Origin: a candidate division WOR-3 bacterium
GTDB lineage: Bacteria; Hydrothermota; Tepidihabitantia; Tepidihabitantales; Tepidihabitantaceae
DNA: 64,000 nucleotides
NCBI GenBank assembly: GCA_039801085.1
Contig: JBDRTY010000001.1
Location: 124,001-188,000 of the forward strand
Direction of reading: 5' to 3'
Shown here: positions 1 to 8,830 of the stretch, in pieces
Layout of the letters: each line of letters opens with the position of its first letter
How positions within the stretch are numbered: the stretch's first letter is position 1
The notes under the pieces: model-generated
The model's input: the letters and a program-made list of their open reading frames with translations, nothing else
Told to the model about the DNA's origin: nothing
Database searches by the model: none
Position numbers and translations under genes: made by a program

Positions 1-2201
1 TAGATTGAGAGATAAACCGGCAGGTTTGACGGTCGGTTGCCAAAGTTCCTGACCTGAATCTGGGGAACAATTTCCCGCCGGCTGTTTATTGATTCAGGTT
101 TCGGTATCGCCACCACTCCGGCATCAAGCACCTGCACGAACAGACTGGTGCTCATCGTGTCATTGGTGGGGTTCCGGTCACCAGGGCATGATAATGAACA
201 GAATACCGTCTGATGGTTTCGTGCCCTTGCCTGCCAGATGTTAAACCGGGTTATTACCGAATCTCCTGATGCAATGGCAATAAAAACGCTGTCCTGATAG
301 GTGTTACCAATAATAATCTTGGCTTTGACCGTTGCGGTATCATCGCCGTAATTTTTAATCAGTATCTGCGGCGGTCCGGCGGTTCCTGAGTCAACTATAC
401 CGGTGGGCCAGATGATTGCACTGACCCCGGCATCCTGGTTAACGACACGGAAACAGCGGCTGGCGGTGTCGTTTTCCGGATGCAGATCACCGTTCAGATT
501 TAACCGGAAGCGGGCATAGTAATTACCAGTATCAGTTTCCCAGACCGGGAAAGCGGTGTCGCGCCTAACCCCTCGTCCCAGTCTTAAATTTATCATGCTG
601 GTGTAAACCGGCTGTTGACGGGCAAGGGAAATGATCGAACAGCAGGCGGTGAAACTGGCGTCGACATTTCCGGCATTCCAAATCCGGATCCGAGGCTGGA
701 CCGTGAGTTCGTAAATCCGGTTCCGGGGTGCGATGATACTTTCCAGGACAATGTCCTGCACCCGGACAAAGATGTTTTTCCGGACGGAATTGTTGTTACG
801 AATGGCATCATTCCGGAAAAGGGTTGAGCAGACCGCGGTTGCATTTCCCCGGGTGTGCACCGGCAGGCTGGCAAATACAACAACAGTTGACTCATTGACA
901 CCCAGTTGGTCAATGAACGAGCTCCGGCTGGAATCGGCAAGATGGAAAAATACGAGGATTGATTCTGCAGCCAGATCACCGGTGTTTTTGATTACCGCCA
1001 TCGGCGTGACCACTGCCGCCGAATCGATCGTATCACCAGGGTGAGTAATCCTTAAAATCGCAACATCACTCAGTTGTTCGTAACGGAGGAGCCGGACTTG
1101 GGATACGGATGCTCCCAAAATGTCGGTCCAGGCGATCTGAACCGTGCCCTGCCGGGCAGAGATGGAGAGGCGCTCCCGGTCGATACTTGCATTAGCCGGC
1201 TTTAAAACCTGAACCGTATCCCAGTCACCGGCAGCGGTGCGCTTGCGGTAACAGATCTGCTTTGTTCCATTGACCGGTTCCCCGTCAATCCAGGCGCAGT
1301 GCAGATTGCCAGAATCGTCGCAGATTATTGATGGTTCTGATTTGCCCCTGCTCCACTGGTTCAACCGGCAGGTGTCACCCCAGCCACCTTCGCCCCGGGC
1401 ACGATAGAGAACTGACTGGGCGCTCTGAGAACCGCTTACCCAGATAACATGGAATGAGTCGGCATCCGCACAGACGGCAGGCTGGGAACTGGTCCGGTAA
1501 CTGTAAACAGTTTCAATTTCTGCCCAGCCAGTGGCAAGCCGGAGCCGGGCGGCGACGATGTAGGGATTTGGAGGCTGCTTCCAAGTAACCATGACCGTTC
1601 CTGACGGCGAGCAGGCGACTGCCGGTCTAACTGGTTCGTAGTTTGTTATAAAGGCTACGGTTTCACCATGGCTCCAGCCGGTATCGGAACGGTAGGTGTA
1701 CAGAAGCAGAGCGTTGCCTGTCGGGGTTTTGCGATTCCAACAGCAGTGATGGTGCTGAAATTGATCGATGGTAAGTGCGACAGCTATGTCACTCAGATCA
1801 CCACTTAAACTGTCAATGAGTTCCCATTCTCTGGTAATAAAACTACGCCGTTTCAGCCAGAGTAACCCGTTGGCAGGCCAGACGACATAGATGTTGCCAC
1901 CAGAGTCGCAGGCAATTGCAGGCTCACCCGCACTGCGAGTGCCGTGGTAGATGATGGTGTCGCTGTTCCATTGCCGGCGTGCGTGATCCCAGCTGGAGTA
2001 CCAGATAGCGAATGTATCGGGTGCTCGACCCCGCCAGACAATGTGAATATTGCCAGCCGGATCGGCGACCACCGCCCGGGCATTGTTATGGCAGGTCTGG
2101 TCAACGCTGTTCCGGGTGGTAACTGAGTCCAGAAGCCAGACGGCTGAAGTGGAGCTGGTGGTCATCAGGACAAAGATCAGCAGGGATAGCCGTTTACTCA
2201 C
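1..2201 (-). CDS. Exported repeat protein, N-terminal part (propeller-like plus CARDB-like domains)
   Basis: The reading frame is open from the GTG at 2201 to the left edge, so about 733 residues are visible and the C-terminus is missing. The first 20 residues form a signal peptide (SKR, then a hydrophobic LLIFVLM core, then TSA). Residues about 25-370 contain six or more repeats ending in strands such as GNIHIVWRG, GNIYVVWPA and GNLHCAWIDG, spaced about 50 residues apart. This looks like a BNR/sialidase-type beta-propeller without obvious catalytic residues. From about residue 390, Ig-like domains of the CARDB type follow (VxNxGxxxA pattern, PxNDT turns). The start is set by a promoter whose -10 box lies 6 nt upstream; the ATG just before it runs straight into TAA. 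It is probably cell-surface or secreted. No enzymatic role can be assigned. Confidence 0.8.
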   Translation of the reverse strand, partial: MSKRLSLLIFVLMTTSSTSAVWLLDSVTTRNSVDQTCHNNARAVVADPAGNIHIVWRGRAPDTFAIWYSSWDHARRQWNSDTIIYHGTRSAGEPAIACDSGGNIYVVWPANGLLWLKRRSFITREWELIDSLSGDLSDIAVALTIDQFQHHHCCWNRKTPTGNALLLYTYRSDTGWSHGETVAFITNYEPVRPAVACSPSGTVMVTWKQPPNPYIVAARLRLATGWAEIETVYSYRTSSQPAVCADADSFHVIWVSGSQSAQSVLYRARGEGGWGDTCRLNQWSRGKSEPSIICDDSGNLHCAWIDGEPVNGTKQICYRKRTAAGDWDTVQVLKPANASIDRERLSISARQGTVQIAWTDILGASVSQVRLLRYEQLSDVAILRITHPGDTIDSAAVVTPMAVIKNTGDLAAESILVFFHLADSSRSSFIDQLGVNESTVVVFASLPVHTRGNATAVCSTLFRNDAIRNNNSVRKNIFVRVQDIVLESIIAPRNRIYELTVQPRIRIWNAGNVDASFTACCSIISLARQQPVYTSMINLRLGRGVRRDTAFPVWETDTGNYYARFRLNLNGDLHPENDTASRCFRVVNQDAGVSAIIWPTGIVDSGTAGPPQILIKNYGDDTATVKAKIIIGNTYQDSVFIAIASGDSVITRFNIWQARARNHQTVFCSLSCPGDRNPTNDTMSTSLFVQVLDAGVVAIPKPESINSRREIVPQIQVRNFGNRPSNLPVYLSI

Positions 2202-2207
2202 AGATTA

Positions 2208-2235
2208 CATATAGGGAACAGGGGTTGCCGGTCAA
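2208..2235 (-). promoter_or_regulatory. Sigma70-type promoter, leaderless type, for the gene starting at 2201
   Basis: Read on the minus strand, TTGACC (2230..2235) is followed after 16 bp by TATATG (2208..2213). Only 6 nt separate the -10 box from the GTG start, and there is no Shine-Dalgarno sequence, so the transcript would begin at or next to the start codon. Confidence 0.6.
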
Positions 2236-2267
2236 TATCTCCGGATGGTATTACCGCTGGTCATAAT

Positions 2268-2296
2268 TTGACAGTGCCGGTGTAAAATATTAAACT
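2268..2296 (+). promoter_or_regulatory. Sigma70-type promoter for the histidine kinase operon
   Basis: TTGACA (2268..2273), a 17-bp spacer, then TAAACT (2291..2296). The predicted start near 2303 leaves a leader of about 75 nt before the kinase ATG at 2379. Confidence 0.5.
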
Positions 2297-2378
2297 ATAT
2301 ATAAATTTATCGGAAGTTGAAGCGGGCTTGTGCCTTTGGTCTTTCAGTGAGGGCAGAGCCCTAACCAGAAAGCTGATA

Positions 2379-3833
2379 ATGGAAAGCAAATCCATCGAGC
2401 AACTGCTGGATGCCGGTTTTCTTGATGAATTACAGGAAGGCATCTGGATTGCCGACCAGGAACACCGGCTGGTCTTTGCCAACCGGGTGCTGGTCCGGCT
2501 GCTGGCATATGAAAGTGAACAGCAGCTGTTGGGGCGGAGCTGGCGGGAGCTGCTTCTGCCAGGTGATGTGGCGCAGGTGATGCGAACTCTGGAAACCGGC
2601 AGTGTCAGCTGCAGTCTGCCTTACACCCGTCTGCTGGGAAACAATGGCCGGACGGTCCCGGCGAAGATGGTCGTCAACCGGAGGTCAAAAGAAAAGGAAA
2701 GCTGGCTGGTGGGGATGGTGGTAGAATCGCCGCTGGCGGGAATTAACCGGGATATCGACATCTGGGTAAGTGGCCAGGTGATGGAGAATGCGCCTGATGG
2801 TATCTGTATCATTGAGAACGGGCAGATTATCTATGTGAATCATCGGTTTGAGGAATTGACCGGCTACAGTTCACTCCAGCTGGGCAGAATGACGCTGGAC
2901 CGGCTGCTGGCTCCGGCTTACCGGAAAAGCGTAAGCCAGTTCATTGAGGACCAGCACCGGCTGCTGACGCCCGCGCATCAGGAGGTAAAGATTCAGCACC
3001 GGACCGGCCGGGAGGTTGATTGTGAGTTGCGGGTAGTGCCGCTGGAGCACGCCAACCGGCATCTCCTGCTCTGCTATCTGCACGATATTTCAGAACTGCG
3101 GCAGGCAGAGCGGATGCGGACCGAGTTTGTGGCGATGGTTTCTCATGATCTGAGGGCACCACTGGCAGCGATCCGGGAGGCGATTGCGCTCCTCGCCGAT
3201 ACCGCGGCGCAGCGCCTGGAGGAAAAACAGCGCCGGTTTCTGATGATCGCCCAGGAGGAGGTGGACCGGCTCAACCGGATGATTGATAACCTGATTGAGG
3301 TTTCCCGGATGGAAGCTGGCAAGGTTGAGCTCAATTTGAGGGCGGTGGACCTGAATGATATCATTAATATTTCGCTGGAAAGTATGGCGCTGCTGATTAA
3401 CAAGAAGAATCTCAAGGTGGTGCGGCGGATACCGCCACGGCTGCCTCCGGTAGCCGGTGATCCGGACCGGCTGCTCCGGGTGTTCAACAACCTGCTGGAC
3501 AATGCGATTAAGTACTCCCCGGACTCCGGGACAATTCAGATTGAGATTGATTTCGTGGATCCGGAGGCACCGGTGCTTTCTGAGCCCGGAATTCTGGCAA
3601 ATACCCGTTACCTGAAAGTAACAATTACTGATGAAGGTCCGGGAATTCCGACTGAATTTCTTGACCGGATATTTGGCAAGTTTGAACGGGTGGAACCGCA
3701 TGGTTCCGGCAGCGGTCTGGGGCTGGCGATTGTCCATTCGATCGTGGAACTGCATCATGGCAAGGTGTGGGCGCGTTCTACTATTGGAGAAGGGGCAAGT
3801 TTCAGTTTTATCCTGCCGGTGAAGGAGATCTGA
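2379..3833 (+). CDS. PAS-domain sensor histidine kinase
   Basis: A 484-residue cytoplasmic kinase without membrane segments. Two PAS domains (about residues 10-105 and 120-235) lead into a HisKA dimerisation helix whose phosphoacceptor is His256 in the motif MVSHDLRAPL. An HATPase_c domain follows, with N-box NNLLDNAIKYS near 371, G1 DEGPGIP, and G2 GSGLGLAI near 445. The ATG at 2379 is preferred because the PAS domain begins right after it; an in-frame TTG at 2328 would only add unconserved residues. It is co-transcribed with the receiver protein, whose ATG overlaps this stop codon (TGATG). The signal is unknown; the PAS domains suggest a soluble ligand, redox state or light. Confidence 0.9.
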   Translation: MESKSIEQLLDAGFLDELQEGIWIADQEHRLVFANRVLVRLLAYESEQQLLGRSWRELLLPGDVAQVMRTLETGSVSCSLPYTRLLGNNGRTVPAKMVVNRRSKEKESWLVGMVVESPLAGINRDIDIWVSGQVMENAPDGICIIENGQIIYVNHRFEELTGYSSLQLGRMTLDRLLAPAYRKSVSQFIEDQHRLLTPAHQEVKIQHRTGREVDCELRVVPLEHANRHLLLCYLHDISELRQAERMRTEFVAMVSHDLRAPLAAIREAIALLADTAAQRLEEKQRRFLMIAQEEVDRLNRMIDNLIEVSRMEAGKVELNLRAVDLNDIINISLESMALLINKKNLKVVRRIPPRLPPVAGDPDRLLRVFNNLLDNAIKYSPDSGTIQIEIDFVDPEAPVLSEPGILANTRYLKVTITDEGPGIPTEFLDRIFGKFERVEPHGSGSGLGLAIVHSIVELHHGKVWARSTIGEGASFSFILPVKEI

Positions 3834-4336
3834 TGAGCGAAAAGAAGAAAATTCTGATAGTTGAGGACGAGGTCAATCTCCGGGAGCTGGTGAAGGCACG
3901 GCTCGAGGAGAACAATTATGAGGTTATAACCGTCGCCGACGGGTTCAATGCAATTATTCAGTCCCGGAAGGTCAAGCCGGATCTGATCATCCTTGATCTG
4001 ATGATTCCCCATATCGACGGGTATGCGGTCTGCCGGGTGCTGAAGTCCACTCCGGAGCTGAGCAGTATCCCGGTGATCATGTTCACCGCCCGCACTTCGA
4101 TGGATGACCTGCGCCGGGGGATGGAGATGGGTGCGGATGCCTATCTTATGAAGCCGTTCAAGCCGGAAGAGATGCTGGCGAAGATCCGGGAGCTGCTGGA
4201 ACGCAGGGAGTCACCGCCGGAAGCGGCGCCGGCAGTCACTCAGGGCGGGCCGGTGGGCGGAGTGGTTTCTGAGCAGGGTGGCCAGACATCGCCGGAGAAC
4301 ACCGCAGGGAGCGGTGCAGGTCCGAGTGCAAAATGA
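3833..4336 (+). CDS. Single-domain response regulator (CheY-like receiver)
   Basis: The 167-residue protein begins at the ATG that overlaps the kinase stop codon. The receiver domain (about residues 5-120) has the acidic pair in VEDE, phosphoacceptor Asp55 in ILDLMIP, the conserved Thr in FTART, and Lys in LMKPF. No DNA-binding or enzymatic output domain follows. The last 40 or so residues are a low-complexity Pro/Gly/Ala/Ser tail, likely disordered. It is most likely the cognate partner of the kinase immediately upstream and acts through protein contacts. Confidence 0.92.
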   Translation: MSEKKKILIVEDEVNLRELVKARLEENNYEVITVADGFNAIIQSRKVKPDLIILDLMIPHIDGYAVCRVLKSTPELSSIPVIMFTARTSMDDLRRGMEMGADAYLMKPFKPEEMLAKIRELLERRESPPEAAPAVTQGGPVGGVVSEQGGQTSPENTAGSGAGPSAK

Positions 4337-4423
4337 GGCTGACAGTTGACAGCCGGCAGAATTGTTCTGATTTCCCGGCAATAAAATTTTTGAGTGGTCG
4401 GTTTAATTAACAGGAGTGTGTAT

Positions 4424-5245
4424 ATGAACCTTGAACAGCTGATTAAAGCCGCACTGGCAGAGGATATCGGTTCAGGCGACATCACCAGTCGCCTGCTGAT
4501 TCCGGAAAATCAGAAGGGAGTTGCCCATATTATTGCCAATGGCACCGGCATTCTTGCCGGAATTAAAATCTGCGGGCAGGTTTTCAAGGCGGTGGACCGT
4601 CGGATCCAGTATGAACCCTTTTACCGGGACAGCAGCCGGTTCCGGCGCGGCGCGATTCTTGCCCGGGTTGCCGGTCCGGCACGTTCAATTCTGACTGCAG
4701 AGCGCACCGCGCTCAATTTCCTGTGCCGGCTTTCCGGAATTGCTACCCTGACCGCCAAGTTTGTCTCCCGGATCAAGGGTTCCCGGGCGATTATCCTTGA
4801 TACCCGGAAAACCACACCCGGCTGGCGGGAACTGGAGAAATATGCGGTCCGGTGTGGAGGTGGCAGAAACCACCGGATGGGGCTCTATGATATGGTGCTG
4901 ATCAAGGATAATCACCTGACGCTGGTCGGTTCAGTGACCGAGGCACTCAACCGGGCAAAGGGGGCAAAGGTGCCAGTGATGATTGAGGTCAAGACGATTG
5001 ACCAGCTGCGTGAGGCGCTGGCAGCCGGTGCCAAGCGGATCATGCTGGACAACATGACCGTCCCGCAGCTGCGCCGGGCGGTCCAGATCAATGCCGGACA
5101 GGCGAAACTTGAGGCATCGGGCGGTGTCAGTCTGAAGAATGTGCAGCAGATTGCCCGTTCGGGCGTTGACTTCATTTCGGTGGGCGAGCTGACCCATTCG
5201 GCACCCGCTGCCGATATCAGTCTGGAATTTTCAACCGAAATGTAG
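4424..5245 (+). CDS. nadC: Nicotinate-nucleotide pyrophosphorylase (carboxylating), quinolinate phosphoribosyltransferase
   Basis: Converts quinolinate and PRPP to nicotinate mononucleotide in de novo NAD synthesis. The 273 residues cover the full family length. Family signatures visible are AEDIGSGDIT at the N-terminus, AERTALNFLCRLSGIAT, DTRKTTPGWR, the RNHRMGLYDMVLIKDNH active-site stretch, and the C-terminal barrel with EVKT, LDNM and ASGG. The ATG at 4424 has a good ribosome site (AGGAG, 8 nt upstream). An in-frame upstream start at 4394 is rejected because it lacks both conservation and the ribosome site. Convergent with dprA. Confidence 0.96.
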   Translation: MNLEQLIKAALAEDIGSGDITSRLLIPENQKGVAHIIANGTGILAGIKICGQVFKAVDRRIQYEPFYRDSSRFRRGAILARVAGPARSILTAERTALNFLCRLSGIATLTAKFVSRIKGSRAIILDTRKTTPGWRELEKYAVRCGGGRNHRMGLYDMVLIKDNHLTLVGSVTEALNRAKGAKVPVMIEVKTIDQLREALAAGAKRIMLDNMTVPQLRRAVQINAGQAKLEASGGVSLKNVQQIARSGVDFISVGELTHSAPAADISLEFSTEM

Positions 5246-5248
5246 GGT

Positions 5249-6322
5249 TCAGGTCCGGACAAAGAACTTGCCGGGCAGCTGCCGGACCAGCCCTTTTACT
5301 TCCAGCTGGAAAAGCAGGGTCATAAGTTCCGGTATCGGCATACCGGTGGCGGCGCAAATTTCATCAATATGGACCGGCTCCGCACCGACTGCCTCCAGGA
5401 CCGGTTTCTCATCGGGCAGTGGTTCAACTGGCTGTGGAGTTTCAGCCGGTGTGTTCATGCCGAGTGATTCGAGAACCTCACCGATGCCGGTAATGAGCCG
5501 GGCTCCCTGCTGAATCAGCCGGTTGGTGCCCGTGCTCCGTTCATCATCAATTCTCCCCGGAACTGCGAATACCGGCCGTTCCTGCTCCCGAGCCCAGCTG
5601 CAGGTGCTGAGCACACCGGATTTCTCGCCGGCTTCAACCGCAATTACCGCCCGGGACAGGGCGGAGATGAGCCGGTTGCGCTTGGGAAAGTTCATTGCCA
5701 GCGGTCCGGTACCCGGAGGGAATTCAGATACAAGCGCGCCGGAACCGGCAATTTTCTCCGCAAGCTGGCGGTTTTCCGGCGGATAGAGGACATCAATTCC
5801 GGAACCGAGCACCGCAATTGTTCTGCCGCCGGCAGTCAGTGCTGCCCGATGGGCGCAGGTGTCAATTCCCCTTGCCAGACCGCTGACTACGGTCAGCCCG
5901 GCACGGACAAGTTCGGCTGCCAGCCGTTCCGCAACCCGCTGTCCGTAATGGGAAGGTCTTCTCGTGCCGATGACCGCCACCGCCTGCCGGTCACCAGATT
6001 TGATTTCTCCCCGGATAAAAAGGACTGGCGGCATATGGGGTAAATTCCTGAGATTTTCCGGGAATTCCGGGTCAAGAAAGTCGATGATTTTGACACCCAG
6101 TGTGCGCAGGGTTTTCAGTCGGGCAGTAGTTTCGGCACTGCGCTGATAGCTGATGATCGCCTGCGCCAGTTCCGGAACGATACCGGGGACCGCGGTCAGT
6201 TTTTCCTTCTCGGCTTGGAAAATTGCCTCAGGATTCTGGAAAGTTGCCAGCAGTCCCTTAAGCCGGTACTCAGTCATGCCGGGAATGGAATAGAGGTCGA
6301 CGAGGAGTTCCTTATTCTGCAC
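5249..6322 (-). CDS. dprA: DNA-processing protein A (DprA/Smf)
   Basis: A 357-residue protein that loads RecA on incoming single-stranded DNA during natural transformation. An N-terminal helix-hairpin-helix-like region (PGMTEYRLKGLL and PGIVPELAQAI) is followed by the Rossmann-like DprA core with GTRRPSHYGQR, VSGLARGIDTCAH, LGSGIDVLYPPEN, SEFPPGT, RNRLISALS and VFAVPGRIDD. A C-terminal winged-helix-like segment ends the protein. It starts at a GTG overlapping the end of obg by 11 nt, so it is the last gene of the rsmD-coaD-obg-dprA operon. It suggests competence-type DNA uptake, although no other com genes are in view. Confidence 0.95.
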   Translation of the reverse strand: MQNKELLVDLYSIPGMTEYRLKGLLATFQNPEAIFQAEKEKLTAVPGIVPELAQAIISYQRSAETTARLKTLRTLGVKIIDFLDPEFPENLRNLPHMPPVLFIRGEIKSGDRQAVAVIGTRRPSHYGQRVAERLAAELVRAGLTVVSGLARGIDTCAHRAALTAGGRTIAVLGSGIDVLYPPENRQLAEKIAGSGALVSEFPPGTGPLAMNFPKRNRLISALSRAVIAVEAGEKSGVLSTCSWAREQERPVFAVPGRIDDERSTGTNRLIQQGARLITGIGEVLESLGMNTPAETPQPVEPLPDEKPVLEAVGAEPVHIDEICAATGMPIPELMTLLFQLEVKGLVRQLPGKFFVRT

Positions 6323-7286
6323 TTTCCCCGGGAAAATGGTCCTGAATCAGCTGCTGGAGCCGTTCCAGCCCGGTGCCGAGGAGTGCAGAAACCCAGATTA
6401 CCGGCATCGGGGCAGAAACTGACGGTTTCTTCCCCTTTATCAGATCGGCTTTGTTCAGCACCAGCACCGCGGGCCGGCTCAGCAGTTTCTGATCATAAAG
6501 CCGGAGCTCCTCCTGCAGAATTTTTAAATCCTCTGCCGGTGTCCCGGCACCATCAACCACATAGAGCAGCATCCGCGTGCGCTCAATATGACGCAGGAAC
6601 CTGAGCCCCAGTCCTTTTCCCTCATGAGCACCGGCGATGATGCCCGGCATGTCGGCAACGGTGAAACGGAAATTCCTGCCGGTAATCACCCCCAGATTCG
6701 GAGTAAGCGTGGTAAATGGATAATCAGCAACCCTGGGCCGGGCTGAGGTCAGGGCACGCAGCAGGGTGGACTTGCCGGCATTGGGCAGACCGACAATGCC
6801 GATATCGGCCAACAGGCGCAGAACCAGCCGCAGGGTCCGTTCCTCGCCCTTTGCACCCGGTTCAGCTTTACGGGGCGCCTGCTCCACCGGAGTGGCAAAC
6901 CGGGCATTGCCCCTGCCTCCTTTTCCTCCCCGTGCCACCACCAGCTCCTGACCTTCGTGCAGGATTTCGCCCAGTTTCTCACCGGTCAGGGCATCAAACA
7001 CATCGGTGCCCAGCGGCACCGGCAGGACCACATCCTCACCATTCCTGCCGTGCCGGTTCTTACCCATGCCGTGCTGACCTCTGCCTGCCTGATAACGGCG
7101 CCGGTAGAGATAGTCCGCCAGAGTCTGCAGATGCTCACTCCCCCGCAGGATTACCGAACCGCCGTCACCGCCATCACCGCCGTCCGGACCACCGCGGGGC
7201 ACATACTTCTCCCGCCGGAAGGAAATGCAGCCGTCACCGCCGTCGCCCGCCCGGACCGAGATTATCGCTTCGTCAACAAACCGCAT
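6312..7286 (-). CDS. obg: Obg-family GTPase (ribosome assembly)
   Basis: A 324-residue GTPase acting in late 50S ribosome assembly and stress control. The N-terminal Obg fold (residues 1-155) has the typical glycine-rich loops (GGDGGDGGSV, MGKNRHGRNGED). The G domain follows, with G1 GLPNAGKSTLL, switch I YPFTTLTPN, G3 DMPG, G4 NKAD and G5 SAL. The protein ends about 50 residues after G4 and lacks the C-terminal OCT domain found in many longer homologues. Its ATG follows the coaD stop codon with no gap. Confidence 0.96.
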   Translation of the reverse strand: MRFVDEAIISVRAGDGGDGCISFRREKYVPRGGPDGGDGGDGGSVILRGSEHLQTLADYLYRRRYQAGRGQHGMGKNRHGRNGEDVVLPVPLGTDVFDALTGEKLGEILHEGQELVVARGGKGGRGNARFATPVEQAPRKAEPGAKGEERTLRLVLRLLADIGIVGLPNAGKSTLLRALTSARPRVADYPFTTLTPNLGVITGRNFRFTVADMPGIIAGAHEGKGLGLRFLRHIERTRMLLYVVDGAGTPAEDLKILQEELRLYDQKLLSRPAVLVLNKADLIKGKKPSVSAPMPVIWVSALLGTGLERLQQLIQDHFPGESAE

Positions 7287-7766
7287 CTAACGGGAAAATT
7301 TTCTTTTCAGCGCCGCTACCACCACCGGTGGAGCGAAACAGGACAGTTCCCCGCCGGCGCGCGCCAGCTCGCGCACGAGTGAGGAGCTGAGATAGAAATA
7401 CTTTTCTGAGGGCAGAAAGAAGACCGTCTCCAGTTCACCGGCAAGCTTGCGGTTGGTCAGCGCCATCTGGAACTCATAGTCAAAGTCCATCACCGCACGC
7501 AGACCCCGGATGATGGCGCAGGCGTTCTGGCTGCGGACAAAATCCACCAGCAGTCCGTCAAAACCTTCAACTTTGACCCGCTCCAGTCCGGCGGTTGCCT
7601 GTCTTGCCAGTTCAATCCGTTCCTCCCAGGAGAAAAGCGGATTTTTCTCCTCCCGCCTTGCCACCGCGACAATCACCTCATCAAACAGCCTTGATGCCCG
7701 CTCAACGATATCCAGATGACCCAGCGTAATCGGGTCAAAACTGCCTGGATAGACCGCTCTTTTCAT
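7287..7766 (-). CDS. coaD: Phosphopantetheine adenylyltransferase
   Basis: Transfers AMP from ATP to 4'-phosphopantetheine, the penultimate step of coenzyme A synthesis. The 159 residues match the family length. Seen motifs are YPGSFDPITLGHLDIVERA with the nucleotidyltransferase HxGH-like GHLD, RGLRAVMDFDYEFQMALTNR, and the C-terminal SSSLVREL. The start overlaps the end of rsmD by 4 nt. panB and panC, earlier in the same pathway, lie elsewhere in this window (54378..56073). Confidence 0.97.
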   Translation of the reverse strand: MKRAVYPGSFDPITLGHLDIVERASRLFDEVIVAVARREEKNPLFSWEERIELARQATAGLERVKVEGFDGLLVDFVRSQNACAIIRGLRAVMDFDYEFQMALTNRKLAGELETVFFLPSEKYFYLSSSLVRELARAGGELSCFAPPVVVAALKRKFSR

Positions 7767-8296
7767 TCCTGCCTCCTGAAAAAGGTTACTGCTGTCTCAC
7801 CATAAGTCCGCTGTTTGAGGACAATCCAGCCGTTCGGGACCCGGACCGTCTCCTGCCGGCTGTGTTCAATGACCAGCCAGCCGTTTATTTTAACCAGCCG
7901 GTTCCGGGCAACAAGTTCGGCGGTGCGGTCTGCCAGCTCCTGATGATAGGGCGGGTCCGCGAGGACAATGTCAAAGCCGGCATCCTGCAGTTTCGGCACC
8001 ACCCGGAGTACATCACCGCGGATGATCTGCACATTTTCCAGCCCGGCAAGGTTCGCTTTCAGACAGCCGATGATCTTCAGGCTTTTTTCCACGAACACCA
8101 CCAGAGCTGCACCCCGGGAAAGCGCCTCAATACCCAGCGCACCACCACCGGCAAAGAGATCGCACACCCGGGCATTTCGGACCGCGGTGCCCAGGAGATT
8201 GAAGATTCCCTGCCGGGTGATGTCCTTGGTCGGGCGCAGGCCCGAGCGGGGATAAACCAGCCTTCTGCCTTTCAGTTCGCCGGCACTGATGCGCAC
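7763..8296 (-). CDS. rsmD: 16S rRNA (guanine(966)-N(2))-methyltransferase RsmD
   Basis: A 177-residue SAM-dependent methyltransferase that modifies G966 of 16S rRNA. Visible are the N-terminal MRISAGELKGRRL, the RPTKD-type segment that opens the fold, SAM-binding DLFAGGGALGIEALSRGA, and the catalytic DPPY motif (VLADPPYHQEL). The start is a GTG at 8296, only 5 nt after a -10 box. It is the first gene of the rsmD-coaD-obg-dprA operon. Confidence 0.95.
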   Translation of the reverse strand: MRISAGELKGRRLVYPRSGLRPTKDITRQGIFNLLGTAVRNARVCDLFAGGGALGIEALSRGAALVVFVEKSLKIIGCLKANLAGLENVQIIRGDVLRVVPKLQDAGFDIVLADPPYHQELADRTAELVARNRLVKINGWLVIEHSRQETVRVPNGWIVLKQRTYGETAVTFFRRQE

Positions 8297-8301
8297 AGAG
8301 C

Positions 8302-8330
8302 AATATAAAACGAAACGGGCAGAAAATCAA
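8302..8330 (-). promoter_or_regulatory. Leaderless-type promoter of the rsmD-coaD-obg-dprA operon
   Basis: On the minus strand TTGATT (8325..8330), 17 bp, TATATT (8302..8307), then 5 nt to the GTG of rsmD. No ribosome-binding sequence fits between. Confidence 0.6.
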
Positions 8331-8381
8331 TCGGCGCCGGACTTTTTACCAGACGGTCCGGGGCTGGTTATTCGCAGAACA

Positions 8382-8551
8382 GGGATTTTCTCCACTGCGG
8401 TCGAAATGACCTTTACCTTTTTTTGTCATTCCGAGTGAAGCGGAACCGGGGAATATTTCCTTCTCAGACGGAGAGGGATTTCTCGACTGCGCTCGAAATG
8501 ACCATACCCTCAGATGTCATTCCGAGCGGAGCGTAGCGGAGTCGAGGAATC
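8382..8551. repeat. Four alternating inverted-repeat units
   Basis: Two units read GTCATTCCGAG(C/T)G...GGAAT (8425..8454 and 8516..8551), and two read as approximate reverse complements, GATTT(C/T)TC...TCGAAATGAC (8382..8410 and 8475..8502). They alternate in orientation, so neighbouring units can pair in single strands. Units of this look occur as dispersed intergenic repeats in several bacterial genomes. Their role here is unknown. Confidence 0.7.
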
Positions 8552-8560
8552 GGTAAATCA

Positions 8561-8592
8561 GTGCAAAATGCAAAGTGCAAAATGAAAAATGA
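8561..8592. repeat. Short imperfect tandem repeat, period about 7
   Basis: The motif GCAAAATG and variants (CAAAGTG, AAAAATG) recur about four times in a row directly after the inverted-repeat block. Confidence 0.5.
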
Positions 8593-8769
8593 GGTTGCCG
8601 GTTTTTCTCTATTCATTTAGAGTCATAAAGAAAGCAAAATTTCACATTTGCAAGCCGGTTTCCTAGAGGGCATTCGAGTAAGTTACGGTTCTGCAGAGTG
8701 TTGGCGGGCTGATTCCGTTTCCGGAGTAAACAGGGGGCAGTTCCCCCTACCGTGCCAGTTTTGGTTCGG

Positions 8770-8811
8770 AATAAAATAAAAAGGCTGGGACACGCCCTGA
8801 TGTCCCAGCCT
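8770..8811 (-). terminator. Rho-independent terminator of the subtilase gene
   Basis: On the minus strand an 11-bp perfect stem (arms 8801..8811 and 8782..8792, AGGCTGGGACA) with an 8-nt loop is followed by a T-rich run (TTTTTATTTTAT). It lies 20 nt after the subtilase stop codon. Confidence 0.9.
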
Positions 8812-8830
8812 CTGCTGAATAAGGCTCGGT

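Larger units (their letters stand above)
8297..8769. other. Gene-free stretch with dispersed repeats
   Basis: No credible reading frame lies between rsmD and the terminator of the subtilase gene. The left end holds the rsmD promoter. The middle (8382..8592) holds inverted-repeat units and A-rich short repeats. Further right, 8736..8753 is an 18-nt sequence that recurs exactly at 46476..46493. Nothing else was recognised. Confidence 0.6.
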
